From NCBI GenBank assembly GCA_964481395.1, contig CAYZYG010000014.1, positions 1 to 64,000 of the forward strand: a stretch of DNA of 64,000 bases, read 5' to 3'. The DNA is from JBFMFH01 sp964481395 (GTDB taxonomy: Bacteria > Acidobacteriota > Vicinamibacteria > Vicinamibacterales > JAKQTR01). Under the pieces are notes generated by a model. The model did no database searches, had not been told where the DNA came from, and worked only from the letters and a program-made list of their open reading frames with translations. The translations under genes and the position numbers were made by a program. Below, in pieces: positions 1 to 9,898 of this stretch; position 1 is the stretch's first letter, and every line of letters starts with the position of its first letter.

Positions 1-187
1 CCTGTCGCCTGTCGCCTGATCCCCGTTCTTCCCTGTCGCCCGCCGCCTGTCGCCTGATCCCTGTTCTTCCCTTGTCGCCTGTCGCCTGTCGCCTGATCCC
101 CGTTCTTCCCTGTCGCCCGCCGCCTGTCGCCTGATCCCTGTTCTTCCCTTGTCGCCTGTCGCCTGTCGCCTGTCGCCTAGTCCCTGT
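1..187. repeat. Heptamer tandem array with 77-bp higher-order period
   Basis: The tract is built from the 7-mer CTGTCGC mixed with variants such as CTGATCC and TTCTTCC. A longer unit starting CTGATCC at 16 and 93 (and an offset copy at 54 and 131) recurs every 77 bp, which is exactly 11 heptamers. It ends directly at the 3' end of fabI. No gene is seen here; the only overlapping reading frame is low-complexity repeat translation. Confidence 0.9.
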
Positions 188-189
188 TC

Positions 190-963
190 TCAGATCCCCA
201 TCGCATGGAACCCGGCGTCGACCAGCACGATCTCGCCGGTGATCGCCGAGCTCTCCGGCCCCAGCAGGAACCGGCCGGTCTCGCCGACTTCCTCGAGTTC
301 GACGTTTCGCCGCAGCGGAGCCTTGTCGCGGTAGACCTGCAGGATGTTCGAGAACCCCGAGATGCCCGAGGCGGCCAGCGTGCGAATCGGCCCGGCCGAG
401 ATCGCGTTCACCCGGATGTTCTGTGGCCCCAGGTCCGCCGCCAGGTAGCGGACCGACGATTCGAGCGCCGCCTTGGCCACGCCCATGACGTTGTAATTCG
501 TGAAAACGCGCTCGCTGCCAAGATAGGTCAGCGTGAGGATGCTGCCGCCGCCCCGGGCGGCCATCATCGGCGCTGCCCGGCGCGACAGGGCGACGAGCGA
601 GTACGCGCTCACCTCCAGGGCGATACGGAACCCCTCCCGGCTCGTTTCGACGAAGGGGCGAGAGAGTTCCTCGCGCGGAGCGAACGCAGCGCCGTGGAGC
701 AGGAAGTCGAGTCCCCCGAACTCCCCGGCGATGGTCTCGAACGCCTCGTCGATCTCCATCTCCGAGGTGACATCGATAGGAAGCAGGAGGGGATCGGTGA
801 TCTCCTGGGCCAGCTCACGGACGTTTTCGCCCAGGCGCTCGCCCTGGTACGAGAGCGCGAGACGCGCCCCATCGCGGGCAAGGCACCTGGCAATCGCCCA
901 GGCGATCGAGCGTCTGTTGGCGATACCGGTGATCAGGCCGTGCTTGCCTGCCAGAACGCTCAT
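190..963 (-). CDS. fabI: Enoyl-[acyl-carrier-protein] reductase [NADH], FabI
   Basis: This 257-aa protein catalyses the last, NADH-dependent reduction of each fatty-acid elongation cycle in the cytoplasm. It is a short-chain dehydrogenase fold of normal FabI length. The FabI-type site is intact: YLG Tyr147, then NYNVMGVAK with catalytic Tyr157 and Lys164, followed by the hallmark NAISAGPIRTLAASGI substrate segment. The N-terminal glycine loop is GLITGIANRRSI. A longer open frame exists upstream, but ATG at 963 starts the family homology. It follows the upstream zinc-finger-like gene by only 7 bases on the same strand, so the two are probably co-transcribed. A heptamer repeat array lies immediately downstream. 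Confidence 0.95.
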   Translation of the reverse strand: MSVLAGKHGLITGIANRRSIAWAIARCLARDGARLALSYQGERLGENVRELAQEITDPLLLPIDVTSEMEIDEAFETIAGEFGGLDFLLHGAAFAPREELSRPFVETSREGFRIALEVSAYSLVALSRRAAPMMAARGGGSILTLTYLGSERVFTNYNVMGVAKAALESSVRYLAADLGPQNIRVNAISAGPIRTLAASGISGFSNILQVYRDKAPLRRNVELEEVGETGRFLLGPESSAITGEIVLVDAGFHAMGI

Positions 964-970
964 GGGAGGG

Positions 971-1690
971 TCAGTGCTTCTTGCGGCGCCTGGGCCCCGA
1001 TGGCGAGCCGTGCTGGGGATGGCGCCCGCCGTGTCCGCCCTGCGGGTGATTCCCGCCGCGGCCGTGCCCCTGGCCGCCGCCGTGCCCGCGATGACCGAAC
1101 TGACCCGTGTTCCCGTGAGCGGAGCGTCCGCCCTGGCGGTGCTGGCTGCCGGATCCCTGCTTGAATCCCTTCCCGTGGAAGCCGCCACGGCCCGCCGGCA
1201 CGCGGTGCATCGTGAACTCGGGAATCGGACGCGTGACTTCCTGCCCCTCCACCCGCGGCAGCGTGGCCCGAATCAGGCGCCGGTGCACGGGACCATCGTG
1301 CGGGCCCCGCGGGGGATGCTCATCCGCTTCGGCTTCGAGCGGCCCAGGCGCGGCGGCTGCCATCGGATTCGCCACGGCAACGGGGGCCTCCGCATCTTCT
1401 GTACGCCCGTCCTGTGCCAACGGACCCGCCGGCAGCGGATCCAGCCGCGCGCCGTTCGCCGGCTCCGGGCTCGGAGCGGCCGTCCTCGGCGGCAGCGGAA
1501 CCTCGACCTTCTTCTTGCGGCTGACCGGAACCTTGGCCTGCTTGTACTCGTGCTCCGCGTCGCACGTCGTGCATCGGGTCTGGCGGATAGTCTCGCCAAC
1601 CATAGCCACGACGGCGTGGTCGCTCAGGCGCCGTTCGCGCGGACAGTAGTCTTCGACGATGTCACCGACCCGTAGCTGCCGCTGCAGCAT
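971..1690 (-). CDS. Hypothetical protein: Cys-pair N-terminus with Gly/His/Arg-rich tail
   Basis: This 239-aa protein is not recognised. The first 65 residues are ordered-looking and hold Cys16 and a Cys40-x2-Cys43 pair followed by His and a lysine-rich stretch (SRKKK), which suggests a small zinc-binding, possibly nucleic-acid-binding module. The middle is Pro/Ala/Glu-rich. The last 60 residues are a low-complexity Gly-His-Gln-Arg tail ending RRRKKH, resembling RGG-type RNA-binding tails. The start is ATG at 1690 with GGGAGAG upstream. It sits 7 bases before fabI and is probably first in a two-gene operon. A role in RNA binding is inference only. Confidence 0.7.
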   Translation of the reverse strand: MLQRQLRVGDIVEDYCPRERRLSDHAVVAMVGETIRQTRCTTCDAEHEYKQAKVPVSRKKKVEVPLPPRTAAPSPEPANGARLDPLPAGPLAQDGRTEDAEAPVAVANPMAAAAPGPLEAEADEHPPRGPHDGPVHRRLIRATLPRVEGQEVTRPIPEFTMHRVPAGRGGFHGKGFKQGSGSQHRQGGRSAHGNTGQFGHRGHGGGQGHGRGGNHPQGGHGGRHPQHGSPSGPRRRKKH

Positions 1691-1875
1691 GAAGCTCTCC
1701 CAAGAAAAACCAGACGGCGGGAATGGGCGTCGCTCTTAAACCCTGAGCTCAGTCGCGTCAGCGCGCCTGGGCGCGCGGCGTGCGCGGTGACGACTGGACC
1801 AACCAAGAATGCCCGACGCAACTGGTCGTAGGGTAGGACAAGGGATGATAACAAGCTCCGGGCCTGAGGGCAACA

Positions 1876-3294
1876 TCAGGATGCGGTTCCTGGTCCCTGG
1901 GCCCCGGCCCCCGGTCCCTGTGCTCCCAGCCACGCCCTGAGTTCCGCGAGCGCCTGGCGGACCGCGTCGGGACTCGTCGACTGGGGCGTGCGCTTCGCGC
2001 CGACCGACGCGCGCGCGGTGATCGTCCATCCGGCGTCCTCACCGAAGGCCGGGGCGAACCGCGCCCACTCCTGGGGAGTCAGGTGGCTGAAGTCGCGCCC
2101 TGTCGCCGCCAGTTCCCGGACCATGGCGCCGACCGTCGCGTGCGCCTCGCGGAACGGCACGCCGCGCGCCACCAGGTAGTCCGCCACATCGGTCGCGAGC
2201 AGCAGCCCCGATGCCGCCGCCGCGGCACGATCGGCGGCGAAGCGAAGCCCGGCGACCACCGACGTTGTCGCGGCGAGCGACCCGGCCAGCGTCGCCTCGG
2301 CGTCGAACGCGGCTTCCTTGTCTTCCTGGAGGTCGCGGTTGTAGCCGCTCGGCAGTCCCTTCATCGTCGTCAGCCATCCGGCCAGAGCGCCGACGACGCG
2401 CCCGGTCTTGCCGCGAACCAGTTCGAGGGGATCCGGGTTCTTCTTCTGGGGCATGAGGCTGCTGCCCGTGGCGAAGCGATCGGGCAGGTCGAAGTAGCCG
2501 AACTCCTCGCCGGTGAAGAACACCAGATCCTCGGCCAGCCGGCTCAGGTGCACCATCGTCAGCGCGGACGCGTGGAGGAAGCTCGACACGAAGTCGCGGT
2601 CCGAGGAGGCGTCGAGGCTGTTGACCACGACGCGGGAGAACCCCAGCTCGGCGGCCAGCGCCGTCGTGTCGACGGCGTAGTTCGTTCCGGCGATGGCTCC
2701 CGACCCGAGCGGCATGGCGTCGGCATCGGCCGAAGCCGTCTCGAGCCTGGCGACATCGCGTCGCAGCGCGGCCGCGTGGGCGAGGAAGTAGTGAGCGGCG
2801 AGGACCGGCTGCGCGCGTCGCACGTGCGTGTACGCCGGCATGACCGCCTCCCCGCAGGACGAGGCCTGATCGGCGAGCGCCGACACCAGCCGGCGAACGA
2901 GGTCGCGCAGCAGTGGAATGCGCCGCCGCAGGAAGAGCCGCAGGTCGAGCGACACCTGTTCGTTGCGCGACCGGCCTGTGTGGAGGCGTTTGCCCGCCTC
3001 CCCGATCCGCTCCACGAGCCGTCGTTCGACGAAGGCATGGATGTCCTCGTCCGGACCCGTGACGAATCCCGGATCGCGCCGTCCCTCTTCGAGGATTGCC
3101 TGCAGGCCGCTGATGATCGCGTCTGCGTCGTCTGTCGAGATCGCCCCGGCCCGCGCGAGCGCGCGCGCCCACGCGAGGCTGCCCGTCACGTCGTCCTCGA
3201 AGAGACGCCGATCGAACGGCAGGGAAACGCCGAAGCCGAACACGTCCGGATCCGGATCCCCATCGAACCGGCCCGACCAGAGATGCGTGGTCAT
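1876..3294 (-). CDS. argH: Argininosuccinate lyase
   Basis: This 472-aa protein cleaves argininosuccinate to arginine and fumarate, the last step of arginine synthesis. The fumarase/ASL superfamily motifs are complete: TGRSRNEQ near residues 106-113 and the signature GSSLMPQKKNPD at 277-288, where Ser278/279 lies on the catalytic loop. Its ATG shares one base with the argG stop (TGATG), so translation is probably coupled. The last ~15 residues (LGAQGPGAGAQGPGTAS) are an odd low-complexity tail encoded by a CCCGGTC-type heptamer tract at 1885-1925, not part of the normal family C-terminus. Confidence 0.95.
   Translation of the reverse strand: MTTHLWSGRFDGDPDPDVFGFGVSLPFDRRLFEDDVTGSLAWARALARAGAISTDDADAIISGLQAILEEGRRDPGFVTGPDEDIHAFVERRLVERIGEAGKRLHTGRSRNEQVSLDLRLFLRRRIPLLRDLVRRLVSALADQASSCGEAVMPAYTHVRRAQPVLAAHYFLAHAAALRRDVARLETASADADAMPLGSGAIAGTNYAVDTTALAAELGFSRVVVNSLDASSDRDFVSSFLHASALTMVHLSRLAEDLVFFTGEEFGYFDLPDRFATGSSLMPQKKNPDPLELVRGKTGRVVGALAGWLTTMKGLPSGYNRDLQEDKEAAFDAEATLAGSLAATTSVVAGLRFAADRAAAAASGLLLATDVADYLVARGVPFREAHATVGAMVRELAATGRDFSHLTPQEWARFAPAFGEDAGWTITARASVGAKRTPQSTSPDAVRQALAELRAWLGAQGPGAGAQGPGTAS
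1885..1925. repeat. CCCCGGT-type heptamer tract inside argH 3' end
   Basis: The tract shows GGTCCCTG/GGCCCCGG/CCCGGTCCC spacing in sevens and is translated on the minus strand as the Gly/Ala/Pro/Gln tail of ArgH. It is the same family as tracts near 41424, 43038, 51729 and 63139. Confidence 0.7.
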
Positions 3295-4394
3295 CAGAAG
3301 ACTCCGTGCGGTGCCGGCACGCCGTCCGGAACGGCCGTCCGACCGTCCAGCGCGAACGGCGACCGCCGCGAACGGACCCGGCAGCTGCCCTGGAATACCG
3401 CGAGGCGGATCGTGCCGGTGACTCGCGGCTCGACGTCGGCGACCAGCGCGTCGATGGCGCTCCGGGTCGGCGAGAACCACGCTCCGCGATCCACGAGATC
3501 GGCGTAGCGGATGGCGAGGTCGCGGGTGAGTTGTTCGAGGTCCGCCGAAACGACGAGGCGCTGGAGTTCCCGGTGTGCGGCGAGCAGCACGACAGCGGCA
3601 GGCGCCTCGCCGATGACCCGGGTCTTCAGGCCAGAGACCTCTGTCGTCGACGTGTCGAGGCGGCCGACGCCGTGGTCGCCCGCAATCGTCGTGATGCTGT
3701 CGATCAGCTCGAGTAGGCCCATGGACACGCCGTTCACCCCGATGGGCACCCCGCGGCTGAATTCGATGTCGAGCGTGGCCGGATGCGCGGGCCACCGATC
3801 CGGGTCTGTCGTCTGCGAGAACAGACCGCCTGGCAGTTCGCCCCAGGGATCCGACAGGCCATCCAGATGCACGGTTCGGCCCCACAGACTGGCGTCGACC
3901 CCTGAACGGCGCGGCCCGGATGCGGCGCCGGCGCGTATCACGGCGTCCTGAGTCACGGCTGTCGGCGGCGGCGCCACGATCCGGATGTCCGGGGCGACGG
4001 CTCTGACGGACCGCTCGAGACGCAGGCGGTCGTCGCCCTGGTCGCGGCACCCGTGGGCGACAGCCGAGGCGCCCTCGATTCGCGCGATCTCGGCGAGTCG
4101 GCTGGCGATGAGCGGACGGCTGAGCGCGGTGGCGTGCGGATCGCCGCCCTCGCGCACGGAGCCCGCCTGCAGCGCGGGCAGGACGAACGAGGACGCGAAA
4201 TCCTGGCGCGCGTCCAGCACGTGCGCGTTGACGGCACCTGCGGACAGGGCGCGTTCGCGAACGGCGTTGAGATCGCCCCCCTGCCCGACGTCGACCGTGA
4301 GGGTGATGACATCCGCCCCGAAGGTGGCGGCGAGCCACGGCACCGCCGCCGTGCACCGGTCTCCGCCCGAGTACGCCAGAACGATCCGTTCCAT
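3294..4394 (-). CDS. argG: Argininosuccinate synthase-family protein with divergent active-site motifs
   Basis: This 366-aa protein should join citrulline and aspartate with ATP. The C-terminal two thirds match ArgG well (EFSRGVPIGVNG, AGDHGVGRLD, LLAAHREL, WFSP, VTGTIRL). The N-terminal ATP motif, usually SGGLDTS, reads SGGDRCT at 9-15. The second signature, usually HGxTGKGNDQVRF, reads HGCRDQGDDRLRL at 114-126, losing the Thr and Asn that contact the amino-acid substrates. It is about 35 residues shorter than typical ArgG. It sits between argR (8-base gap) and argH (one-base overlap). Synteny supports an arginine role; the changed residues leave activity or substrate uncertain. Confidence 0.8.
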   Translation of the reverse strand: MERIVLAYSGGDRCTAAVPWLAATFGADVITLTVDVGQGGDLNAVRERALSAGAVNAHVLDARQDFASSFVLPALQAGSVREGGDPHATALSRPLIASRLAEIARIEGASAVAHGCRDQGDDRLRLERSVRAVAPDIRIVAPPPTAVTQDAVIRAGAASGPRRSGVDASLWGRTVHLDGLSDPWGELPGGLFSQTTDPDRWPAHPATLDIEFSRGVPIGVNGVSMGLLELIDSITTIAGDHGVGRLDTSTTEVSGLKTRVIGEAPAAVVLLAAHRELQRLVVSADLEQLTRDLAIRYADLVDRGAWFSPTRSAIDALVADVEPRVTGTIRLAVFQGSCRVRSRRSPFALDGRTAVPDGVPAPHGVF

Positions 4395-4402
4395 GAACTG
4401 GG

Positions 4403-4858
4403 TTACCCTGCGGTCAGCTCGAGCATGTGCCGCGCCGTTCGTGCGGCCGTGCGAGCGTCCCGGCAGATGACGAGCACCGTGTCGTCGCCGGCAATCGTGC
4501 CCATGACGCCGGCGAGGGCGGCAAGATCGAGGGCCGCCGCCAGCGGTTGGGCCTGGGCGGTCCCTGTCTTGGCGACGACCAATTGCCCGGCGTGGTCCAC
4601 GCCCGTCAGATGCTCCTGCACCGCGTGTCGCAGGCGGGCCGAAATCAGCTCCGGCGCGGCCGGCTCGGCGCCCGGCCGATGGTACGCGCCGTTCGCCAGC
4701 CCTTTGACGAGACCGAGGTCCTTCAGGTCGCGAGAGAGGGTGGCCTGGGTCACCGAGAAGCCCTTGCGCTCGAGCCGCCGGCGCAGGGCGTCCTGGCTCA
4801 CGATGGCCTCGTGATCGACCAGATCCAGAATCGCCGACTGGCGCTGCCGCTTCATCAT
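4403..4858 (-). CDS. argR: Arginine repressor ArgR
   Basis: This 151-aa transcription factor fits the ArgR family length. An N-terminal winged helix-turn-helix covers about residues 1-70, with the recognition segment SVTQATLSRDLKDLGLVK. A C-terminal oligomerisation/arginine-binding domain follows, with the GTIAGDDTVLVICRD motif holding the paired Asp residues that bind arginine. It is first in a leftward argR-argG-argH unit and diverges from argCBDJ over a 122-bp AT-rich region carrying ARG-box-like sites, so it probably represses both directions and itself. Two in-frame ATGs (4858 and 4855) are equally possible starts. Confidence 0.93.
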   Translation of the reverse strand: MMKRQRQSAILDLVDHEAIVSQDALRRRLERKGFSVTQATLSRDLKDLGLVKGLANGAYHRPGAEPAAPELISARLRHAVQEHLTGVDHAGQLVVAKTGTAQAQPLAAALDLAALAGVMGTIAGDDTVLVICRDARTAARTARHMLELTAG

Positions 4859-4980
4859 GGTTGTGTAAGTCTATTCATAAATATTGATGATTATTCACTT
4901 CGTGTCAAGACTTGTCGCTTATTTTGTGCCGACTATCTTGACACAAGCGTCGTCCGTTCTGCATACTTATTCACTCTGAC
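4859..4980. promoter_or_regulatory. Divergent arg promoter/operator region
   Basis: This AT-rich 122-bp gap stands out in GC-rich DNA. Rightward: TTGACA (4938-4943), an 18-bp spacer and CATACT (4962-4967) before argC. Leftward: TTGACA (4908-4903), a 17-bp spacer and AATATT (4885-4880) before argR. Sites resembling the ARG box (TGAATAATTATTCA) are TGCATACTTATTCA at 4960-4973 (12/14), which covers the rightward -10, and TTGATGATTATTCA at 4884-4897 (11/14), which overlaps the leftward promoter. A weaker match lies at 4864-4877 (9/14). ArgR binding here is inferred from these matches and from the adjacent argR. Confidence 0.75.
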
Positions 4981-5984
<1,004 letters not shown>

Positions 5985-5985
<1 letters not shown>

Positions 5986-6878
5986 TGGCACCGCAGGCCG
6001 GTGAGCGACCGCAGGAGTGTCCCGGCCGGGCCCGGGCCGGCGCCGACACGACGGGAAGCGCGACCCCGACGCCCGTGGTGCTGAAACTCGGCGGCGAGTT
6101 GCTGGAAACGCCCCTGCGAATGGCGTCGCTCGCGGGAGCCATCGCCGCAGCAGCGGGCAATCTCCCGCTGGTCGTCGCCCACGGCGGCGGACGGGAGATC
6201 GACGCGTCGCTCAAGGCGGCAGGCATTCAGAAGCGTCAGGTGGACGGACTCCGCGTCACCGATGAGGCCACGCTGTCGGTCGTCGTGTCGGTGCTGGCTG
6301 GGTCGATCAACACCCGGTTCGTCGCCGCGATCAATGCCGCCGGCGGCCACGCCGTGGGCCTGACGGGCGCCGACGCCGGCGTGGTTCCGGTCGAACCGAT
6401 GCCGGCCTACCGCACCGCGTCCGGCGAACTCGTGTCGCTCGAGCGCGTCGGTCAGCCGCTCCTGGACGGCGCGGCCGCGCTGCTCGGCCATCTGCTGGAC
6501 GGCCGATACCTTCCCGTCGTCGCCAGCATCGGCGCGGGGCGGAACGGCGCGCTTTACAACGTCAACGCCGACACGCTGGCGGCCGCGCTTGCCGCGCGCA
6601 CGCGCGCGGCGCGGCTGGTCATCGCCGGAACGTCGAATGGCGTCCTGGACGGCGAGGGCCGCACGATCCCCGTCCTCGACCAGGCAACCGAGTCAGCCAT
6701 GATCCGGAGCGGCGCCGTCAACGCGGGCATGCTGGCGAAGCTGCAGGCCTGCCGCGCCGCCCTCGCGGCAGGCGTCGCCGACGTGATCGTCATCAACGGC
6801 TCCGACCCCCGGCGTCTTGCCGAGGTGGTCTCCGGCGCGAACGGCGTCGGCGTCGATGCCACGAGGATCGTCCCATGA
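5985..6878 (+). CDS. argB: Acetylglutamate kinase
   Basis: This 297-aa amino-acid kinase phosphorylates N-acetylglutamate. Visible motifs are KLGGELLE (ATP phosphate loop), AHGGGREIDASLKAAGI (substrate/phosphate loop), the Asn-rich VNADTLAAALAARTRA and GGML-like NAGMLAKLQACRAAL near the end. A 25-residue low-complexity N-terminal extension precedes the kinase core. ATG at 5985 shares a base with the argC stop; the end overlaps argD as ATGA. Confidence 0.93.
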
Positions 6879-8104
6879 CACTGCCCGCTCCATCCGTCAT
6901 CAGCAGCGAGGCGAAGGCGCTCGAGGCCGTGCACGTGCTCCAGACCTACAAGCGCGCGCCGGTCGTCTTCGTCCGCGGTGAGGGAGTGTACCTCTTCGAC
7001 GAGACCGGTCGCCGGTACCTGGACCTGATCTCGGGGGTTGGCGTCGCGTCGCTGGGCCACGCCCATCCGGGCCTCGCCGAGGCGCTGAGTGAACAGGCGC
7101 GCACGCTCGTCCACACGTCGAACCTGTACTTCCACCAGCTGCAGGGACAGGTGGCCGCGCGCCTCGCCTCGCTCTCGGGCCTCGGTCGCGCGTTCTTCTG
7201 CAACTCCGGCACCGAGGCCGTCGAAGGATGCCTCAAGTTCGCCCGGCGGTACTGGTACACTGCCGGCGATCGCGTCCGTACGGGCATCGTCGCCTTCGAG
7301 CACGCGTTTCACGGCCGGACGCTGGGCTCGCTCTCGCTCACGTGGGACGAGCACTACCGGGCGCCGTTCACCCCACTTCTGGCCGACGTCACCTGGGTGC
7401 CGCCCGGCGATCCCGAAGCCCTCGCCGCGGCCGTCACGCCGTCCACTGCGGCCATCATCATCGAGGCGATCCAGGGCGAGGGCGGCGTGCGACCGCTCGG
7501 CGCCGGGATGGCGACGGCGATCGCGGAGGCCCAGGAGCGGACGGGCGCCCTGCTCATCGCGGACGAGGTGCAGTGCGGCCTCGGGCGGACCGGCCGGCCC
7601 TTCGCGTACCAGACGCTCGGCCTGCGCCCGGATCTCGCCGCCGTCGGGAAGGCGCTTGGCGGCGGCATGCCGGTCGGCGCTGCGCTCCTCTCCGAACGGA
7701 TGGCCGCGGCCGTCTCAGCAGGCGACCACGGCAGCACCTACGGCGGGAATCTCCTCGCCTGCCGCGCCGCCATGGTCTTCCTCGAAGCGCTGACGGACGG
7801 CGGCCTCCTCGAGCACGTGAACCGCGTCGGCGCGTACCTCGGGAAGGAACTCGCGCACCTCGCCTCAGCCCACCCGATCGTCCGCGAGATCCGCGGCGCG
7901 GGGCTCATGTGGGGGCTCGATCTTCACGCGGACGCAGGTCCGTTCGTCGAGCGCGCCCTCGCGTCCGGACTGCTCATCAACCGCACGGCCGGCTCTGTCA
8001 TCCGGATGCTGCCGCCGTTCGTGCTGACCGAAGCGCAGGCGGACGAAGCGCTCCACATGCTGGACGACGTCCTGACCCACACGACAGCGGAGCACAGGGC
8101 ATGA
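6875..8104 (+). CDS. argD: Acetylornithine/ornithine-type aminotransferase
   Basis: This 409-aa class-III PLP aminotransferase should convert N-acetylglutamate semialdehyde to N-acetylornithine. The PLP features are intact: NSGTEA (110-115), the Asp230-Glu231 pair in LLIADEVQCGLGRTG and the Schiff-base Lys259 in AVGKALGGGMP. The start overlaps the argB stop (ATGA) and its own stop overlaps the acetyltransferase start the same way. Acting on succinylated intermediates cannot be excluded from sequence. Confidence 0.93.
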   Translation: MTLPAPSVISSEAKALEAVHVLQTYKRAPVVFVRGEGVYLFDETGRRYLDLISGVGVASLGHAHPGLAEALSEQARTLVHTSNLYFHQLQGQVAARLASLSGLGRAFFCNSGTEAVEGCLKFARRYWYTAGDRVRTGIVAFEHAFHGRTLGSLSLTWDEHYRAPFTPLLADVTWVPPGDPEALAAAVTPSTAAIIIEAIQGEGGVRPLGAGMATAIAEAQERTGALLIADEVQCGLGRTGRPFAYQTLGLRPDLAAVGKALGGGMPVGAALLSERMAAAVSAGDHGSTYGGNLLACRAAMVFLEALTDGGLLEHVNRVGAYLGKELAHLASAHPIVREIRGAGLMWGLDLHADAGPFVERALASGLLINRTAGSVIRMLPPFVLTEAQADEALHMLDDVLTHTTAEHRA

Positions 8105-8657
8105 ACAGCCAGGTCTCGAGTCCGATCGCCCCGCCGGAGCCGCACGCCCCGCCGGCCGGTCCCGTTCCGCGCCCGGCTGCCCCGGCAGACGCCGCGGCCA
8201 TCCACGCGCTCATCGCGCGAAATCTCGAGGCGGGGCACCTGCTGCCACGCACGCTGGCCGACGTCGCGCGGCACGTCTGCCGGTTCGTCGTCGTCGCGTC
8301 CGGAGATGGCGAGCCGCTGGCATGCGCGGAACTCGCGCCTCTGAGCGCGGGCGTCGCCGAAGTGCGGTCGCTCGTGGTACACGAATCCGCCCGCAACCTG
8401 GGCCTCGGCCGCATCATCGTCCGGGAACTGCGCCGCCGCGCCAGGGCCGGTCGATTCCGGACGCTTTGCGCGTTCACGCACGACCCGCGCTTCTTCACGC
8501 GGCTCGGGTTCTCGATCGTGCCCCACTTCTGGCTGCCCGAGAAGGTCGCCGCCGACTGCTGGAACTGCCCGCTCTTCCAGAAGTGCGGGCAGTACGCCAT
8601 GATCGACTCGTGCCTCGGGCGCGCAGGCCTGCCGGCCCCGGGACGGGAGCGATTCTC

Positions 8658-8661
<4 letters not shown>
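8101..8661 (+). CDS. Short GNAT-type N-acetylglutamate synthase (ArgA-like)
   Basis: This 186-aa GNAT acetyltransferase has a Pro-rich first 25 residues. The acetyl-CoA binding segment is VRSLVVHESARNLGLGRIIVREL. The end carries DCWNCPLFQKCGQYAM, a Cys-x2-Cys-x5-Cys arrangement seen in the short N-acetylglutamate synthases that replace classical ArgA. Position inside the arg operon supports acetylation of glutamate to prime the pathway. It overlaps argD (ATGA) and argJ (GTGA). With ArgJ also present, acetyl groups can be recycled while this enzyme supplies the first one. Confidence 0.85.
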
Positions 8662-9890
<1,229 letters not shown>

Positions 9891-9898
9891 GATCGGAT

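Noticed and set aside
1..187. CRISPR array
   Set aside because: The units are 7 bp in tandem with no unique spacers and no cas genes nearby.
2083..3507. Long rightward open frame opposite argH
   Set aside because: It is an antisense shadow caused by high GC; argH on the other strand has complete family motifs.
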